NCBI GenBank assembly: GCA_030625445.1
Contig: DAOUQU010000049.1
Coordinates: forward strand, 1-9,189
From: Gammaproteobacteria bacterium
GTDB lineage: Bacteria; Pseudomonadota; Gammaproteobacteria; Chromatiales; Chromatiaceae
DNA: 9,189 nucleotides
Direction: 5' to 3'
Every line of letters starts with the position of its first letter. Position 1 is the stretch's first letter. Position numbers and translations under genes: made by a program. A model generated the notes under the pieces. The model saw nothing but the letters and a program-made list of their open reading frames with translations, did no database searches and was not told where the DNA came from. Below, piece by piece: positions 6,527-9,189 of the stretch.

Positions 6527-6570
6527 GTGATTCCGTAGTTGGTTTTTTTAGACAGGTTTCTGCAAAAAAG

Positions 6571-6620
6571 CCGTAGGGTGGATAAGTGGTAGGGCGCCAA
6601 TAAGCGGAGCGCATTGCGCC
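6571..6620. repeat. REP-like palindromic repeat between metA and yheS
   Basis: The segment has two heads of the same type. CCGTAGGGTGGATAAG is a truncated one. GTAGGGCGCCAATAAGCG is followed by GAGCGCATTGCGCC, which folds back on it (6593-6620). Repeats of the form GTAGGG..AATAAGCG..GCGCATT..GCC are common between genes in gammaproteobacteria. On the minus strand it is followed by a T-run (6570-6564), so it may also help to end the metA transcript. Confidence 0.55.
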
Positions 6621-6635
6621 GCATGGAAAGGCGTA

Positions 6636-7703
6636 TTACCTGAGTCCCAGCGGATCAGCCGGGTCGATGCCATCCATAAATGGTTTGCTGCGCTCCTTGT
6701 TGGTGATCTGATAGACCATGCCAAGCCAGTTGCTGACCACGGCCTTGGCGGTGTCGCGCCAGGTGATATCGAGCATCGGTATGATTAGGGCTTCAGGAAA
6801 CTCCGGCAGAGGCTCGCCATGTTGCTGTGACGCTTCCGCACGCTCCCGATACTCATCGAGTATCGCCTCTACACGGATGCTGAGATAGTTGTCGGGGAAG
6901 GGTGGGTAAGAGTGTCGTTGTCCATTGAAATAGAGTCCGACTTCACGCTTGTACTCCTTCAGCAGGCTGTTGATGTCGTATTCCGGATGCCCCTGAAAAA
7001 AGACCTGGCGGAATAGATCGGGGCTGACGGCAAGATGTACTCCTGCAGTCTCACTCTCAGCAAGAACGCGCAGGCCTGCCCCTTCAAGCTGTTGTGTGTC
7101 GATCTGGTTAAAGCGGGAGTGGGGCACGTCAAAGCGGCTGTTAATCGTCTGCACCAACGGGTGCTCATGCATGGTAACGCGGTGTTCGAATACCCCCCAG
7201 CGTTTGAAGCCGAGGTGATAGCGATTGATGCCGTAAAAGTGTTCGACCACGGCATGTGTGGCGAGGCAGGAGCAGAGCGTCGAGGTGACATTGTCATACG
7301 CCCATGAAATCACCCCGGCCAGCGGCCCCCAGAAGCGCTCATCAGCCAGGTTCGGATGCGTCACATTGGCGCCGGTAATAATCAGTGCATCCAGACCCTG
7401 CTCCTGGATTTTCGTGAAATCCTCATAGTAGTCGGCAATATGTTGCGCCGCTTTTTCACCACGCGGCAGGGCGTCAAGAGTAAAGGGGTGGATATGGAAC
7501 TGGGCAATCAGGTTGCTGCGTGCGATAAGGCGGTAGAACTGGCGCTCTGTTGCCGCCAATGCGGCGTCCGGCATCATGTTCAGCAGTCCGACATGCAACT
7601 CGCGGATATCCTGATCCCTGGCGCGTTCACAGGAGAGGACTTCAAATCCCTCGTTTTTGAGGCGTTCAAATGTGGGCAGATTGGTGTGTGCGACCAGTGG
7701 CAT
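6636..7703 (-). CDS. metA: Homoserine O-acyltransferase, MetA family (probably succinyl-)
   Basis: The 355-residue product belongs to the MetA family of class-I glutamine-amidotransferase-like enzymes. These acylate the hydroxyl of L-homoserine from an acyl-CoA, the first committed step of methionine synthesis in the cytoplasm. Lining it up with E. coli MetA places the catalytic Cys at 146 (VTSTLCSCLATHA) and the His-Glu pair at 239 and 241 (GHPEYD). LLNMMP (40-45) and LGMVYQIT (327-334) are further family blocks. The residue matching E. coli Gly111, which separates succinyl- from acetyl-CoA users (Gly versus Glu), is Thr115 here, so the acyl donor is uncertain. The protein is about 45 residues longer than E. 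coli MetA, with an extra segment around 278-310. Its ATG overlaps the upstream stop (TGATG), which implies translational coupling. Confidence 0.9.
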   Translation of the reverse strand: MPLVAHTNLPTFERLKNEGFEVLSCERARDQDIRELHVGLLNMMPDAALAATERQFYRLIARSNLIAQFHIHPFTLDALPRGEKAAQHIADYYEDFTKIQEQGLDALIITGANVTHPNLADERFWGPLAGVISWAYDNVTSTLCSCLATHAVVEHFYGINRYHLGFKRWGVFEHRVTMHEHPLVQTINSRFDVPHSRFNQIDTQQLEGAGLRVLAESETAGVHLAVSPDLFRQVFFQGHPEYDINSLLKEYKREVGLYFNGQRHSYPPFPDNYLSIRVEAILDEYRERAEASQQHGEPLPEFPEALIIPMLDITWRDTAKAVVSNWLGMVYQITNKERSKPFMDGIDPADPLGLR

Positions 7704-8551
7704 CAGTGATTCTCCCGCTGGAGTGCTTGTTCCACAAGCTGCATAAAGTCATCTTCCGAGTGCAGCTCGAATACCTCTTCACTGGAGATGGTGTAGCCGT
7801 ATTGTGCGGCAATGGCGTCATAGCGGGGAATGCGGCTCTCAAACAGCTGCGGAAACACCCAGCGGGAGAAGTCATCCGGGTCGATCATCGCCACGTAGTC
7901 GATATGCTGCTGCTGACGATATGCGTTGAGTTGCTGCAACAGAAAATCAGCCGGGTAGTAGAGCGGCTTGGGATCCGAGATTGCGCGCTCGATAAGCCGC
8001 TCCCGGTCGCTCCTGGTAGCGCGAATGTAGAGTATCAGTGTGTGCTCGGCCAGGGTCTTCATAACTTGTGGCGAGTTCAGTTCACACAGGCTGCCGCCGG
8101 CATCATTGATGAAATTCGTGTAGTCATAGACGACCCTGGCTTTCTCAATAAAGTGCGGAACATCCAGCATTGCAGCCACCTCTGCATCATGGTGTAGTTG
8201 CTGACGGTGCTGGAACTCCGTCAGTGACAGCCCCCCCTTGTCAGGATCACCCACCTTGCCGAGAAACGAGGAGACCGGGTGCAGGTTTTCAAAACTGATG
8301 TTGTTGTTGATATGGATGGAGTCGGAACGCAGCAGGTCGCGCAGAAACGGGATGTGCATCATCTTGCGCTTGATATTATCCAGGATTGGCTCATCCAGAT
8401 AGTGGCTGCCGATACGGTAGTCACCGGAGTAGTGATACCACTGCTCTCTGGGCAGCAGGGATGAGAGACGTGTTTTTCCCACGCCTGACATGCCGAGCAG
8501 GGTGATCCTTTTGGTTGGCGAGGATCTGAACTCCTCCGGGGTCATACGCAC
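7703..8551 (-). CDS. P-loop ATPase/kinase-like protein encoded with metA
   Basis: The 282-residue product has a clear Walker A motif, GMSGVGKT (20-27), right after a KRITLL strand, as in small nucleotide or shikimate-type kinases. A hydrophobic run leading to FINDAGGS (147-154) may supply the Walker B-type acidic residue. TLILYIRATRSDRERLIERA (171-190) resembles the strand and arginine-rich lid region of such kinases. There is no signal peptide or membrane segment. I do not recognise a named family or substrate. I chose GTG at 8551 because AGGAG lies nine bases upstream; ATG at 8545 would be 15 bases from it. The stop shares one base with the metA start, so the two proteins are probably made together, pointing to a role in or control of methionine synthesis. 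This functional link is inference. Confidence 0.8.
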   Translation of the reverse strand: MRMTPEEFRSSPTKRITLLGMSGVGKTRLSSLLPREQWYHYSGDYRIGSHYLDEPILDNIKRKMMHIPFLRDLLRSDSIHINNNISFENLHPVSSFLGKVGDPDKGGLSLTEFQHRQQLHHDAEVAAMLDVPHFIEKARVVYDYTNFINDAGGSLCELNSPQVMKTLAEHTLILYIRATRSDRERLIERAISDPKPLYYPADFLLQQLNAYRQQQHIDYVAMIDPDDFSRWVFPQLFESRIPRYDAIAAQYGYTISSEEVFELHSEDDFMQLVEQALQRENH

Positions 8552-8706
8552 AAGCAGACTCTCCTGACTATCAACAGGTTGTATTCTACATTATTCAATC
8601 GATAAAAAAGCGCTGTGCTATATTGATTGGTTTGAAGGCTCCCAAGATTGCCGCGGTCGCTTATAACGGCATTCACACGGACTTATTGAGAACTGACATT
8701 TTCCTA
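8552..8706. promoter_or_regulatory. Divergent promoter region between the P-loop gene and the PqiA-like gene
   Basis: This AT-rich region must serve both directions. Candidate -10 boxes are TAGAAT (minus strand, 8588-8583) and TATATT (plus strand, 8619-8624). Neither has a good -35. An inverted pair CAATC (8596-8600) and GATTG (8625-8629) brackets the centre and could be a shared regulator site. Confidence 0.35.
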
Positions 8707-9189
8707 ATGAAAAGCGCTCTGCACTGGATTATCCTGTCGTTGCTATTTTTGCTGCTGTTGTTCTGCGCCTGGAAAACCTGGGAGCAGGCGCTTGCCTATG
8801 AACGTGAAACTCTTTTTATTATCCAGCAACTGGAAACTGAGACTCGTGTCGAGAATACAGGCCGCCACATCCTGGAGATGATCACTCTCGGACTCTATGA
8901 CGGTTACTCGGAGAAACTTGAGGAGCTCCATCAACATCAGCAGCTTCGTCAAGCCTACCATGACTCGATCAAGATAATGAGCATCGCTTTTTTCAGTGTT
9001 GCTGCACTGTTATTGCTGATGGTATGGTCTTTGAATCGGAGCCTTATGGATGTGGGTTATGCGATGCTGCTGGTTGCGCTGGTGGCTCTGGCTGTCGGTT
9101 TGAGCACGCCAATTCTTTCGGTCGAGGCCAGCAAGGAGCTGCCTGTGCTGGGAGAGACTGTATTTCAGTTTAAATCCAAAGGGATCCTC
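8707..9189 (+). CDS. Membrane protein resembling the PqiA (paraquat-inducible protein A) family, partial at the right edge
   Basis: From ATG at 8707 the plus-strand frame is open for all 161 codons to the edge. Residues 8-23 (ILSLLFLLLLF region) form a first membrane segment. About 70 mostly charged residues follow (YERETLFIIQQLETETR and LEELHQHQQLRQAYHDS), probably periplasmic. Two more hydrophobic segments come next (about 94-112 and 120-137). The final visible part, GLSTPILSVEAS followed by LPVLGETVFQFKSKGIL, matches the pattern in PqiA-type domains, where a helix ends in a TP or LP pair and leads into LxVE and LG-x-VxxF-x-KSxxIL. The full protein should contain further helices beyond the edge. 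No strong ribosome binding site precedes the ATG. It is transcribed away from the metA unit. PqiA proteins work with MCE-type proteins in the cell envelope, but no partner is visible here. Confidence 0.6.
   Translation, partial: MKSALHWIILSLLFLLLLFCAWKTWEQALAYERETLFIIQQLETETRVENTGRHILEMITLGLYDGYSEKLEELHQHQQLRQAYHDSIKIMSIAFFSVAALLLLMVWSLNRSLMDVGYAMLLVALVALAVGLSTPILSVEASKELPVLGETVFQFKSKGIL

Noticed and set aside
7670..8197. Plus-strand ORF of 175 codons across the metA and P-loop gene junction
   Set aside because: It is antisense to two coupled genes with recognisable motifs, and no ribosome binding site is seen.
1..9189. CRISPR array, tRNA or rRNA genes, complete transposase genes
   Set aside because: None were seen: no regularly spaced repeats, no recognisable tRNA or rRNA sequence, and no transposase motifs in any open frame.

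Overview
The window looks like a chromosomal stretch of a gammaproteobacterium, probably a sulfur-oxidising lineage. It holds a close YheS-type ABC-F protein, a MetA-type homoserine acyltransferase, and a dihaem cytochrome resembling the cytochrome subunit of flavocytochrome c sulfide dehydrogenase. The lineage is inferred from protein resemblance by eye; no search was run. All recognisable complete genes lie on the minus strand. Only the last, partial gene is on the plus strand.

Layout from left to right. (1) 1-548: the 5' part of an exported dihaem cytochrome c gene that runs off the left edge; a flavoprotein partner, if present, would lie outside the window. (2) 549-1561: about 1 kb of AT-richer DNA without a convincing intact gene. 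It holds two short open segments that look like decayed coding DNA, a short imperfect direct repeat and one copy of a 62-bp promoter-like repeat. (3) 1562-2090: a ParD/CopG-type antitoxin and a ParE/RelE-type toxin with overlapping ends. (4) 2390-4321: an intracellular GH13 amylase-family enzyme. Its leader carries mutually exclusive inverted repeats next to the ribosome binding site and, further upstream, the second copy of the 62-bp promoter-like repeat. (5) 4628-6526: yheS, a ribosome-associated ABC-F ATPase. (6) 6571-6620: a REP-like palindromic repeat. (7) 6636-8551: a two-gene unit in which an unnamed P-loop kinase-like protein overlaps metA by one base. (8) 8707 to the right edge: a divergent membrane protein whose last visible part resembles the PqiA family.

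The parts are mostly functionally separate: sulfur electron transfer, addiction or stress, alpha-glucan metabolism, translation, methionine synthesis and envelope. The least ordinary observations are the possible RNA switch in the amylase leader, the duplicated promoter-like element shared between the amylase gene and the decayed region, and the tight coupling of an undescribed P-loop protein to MetA.
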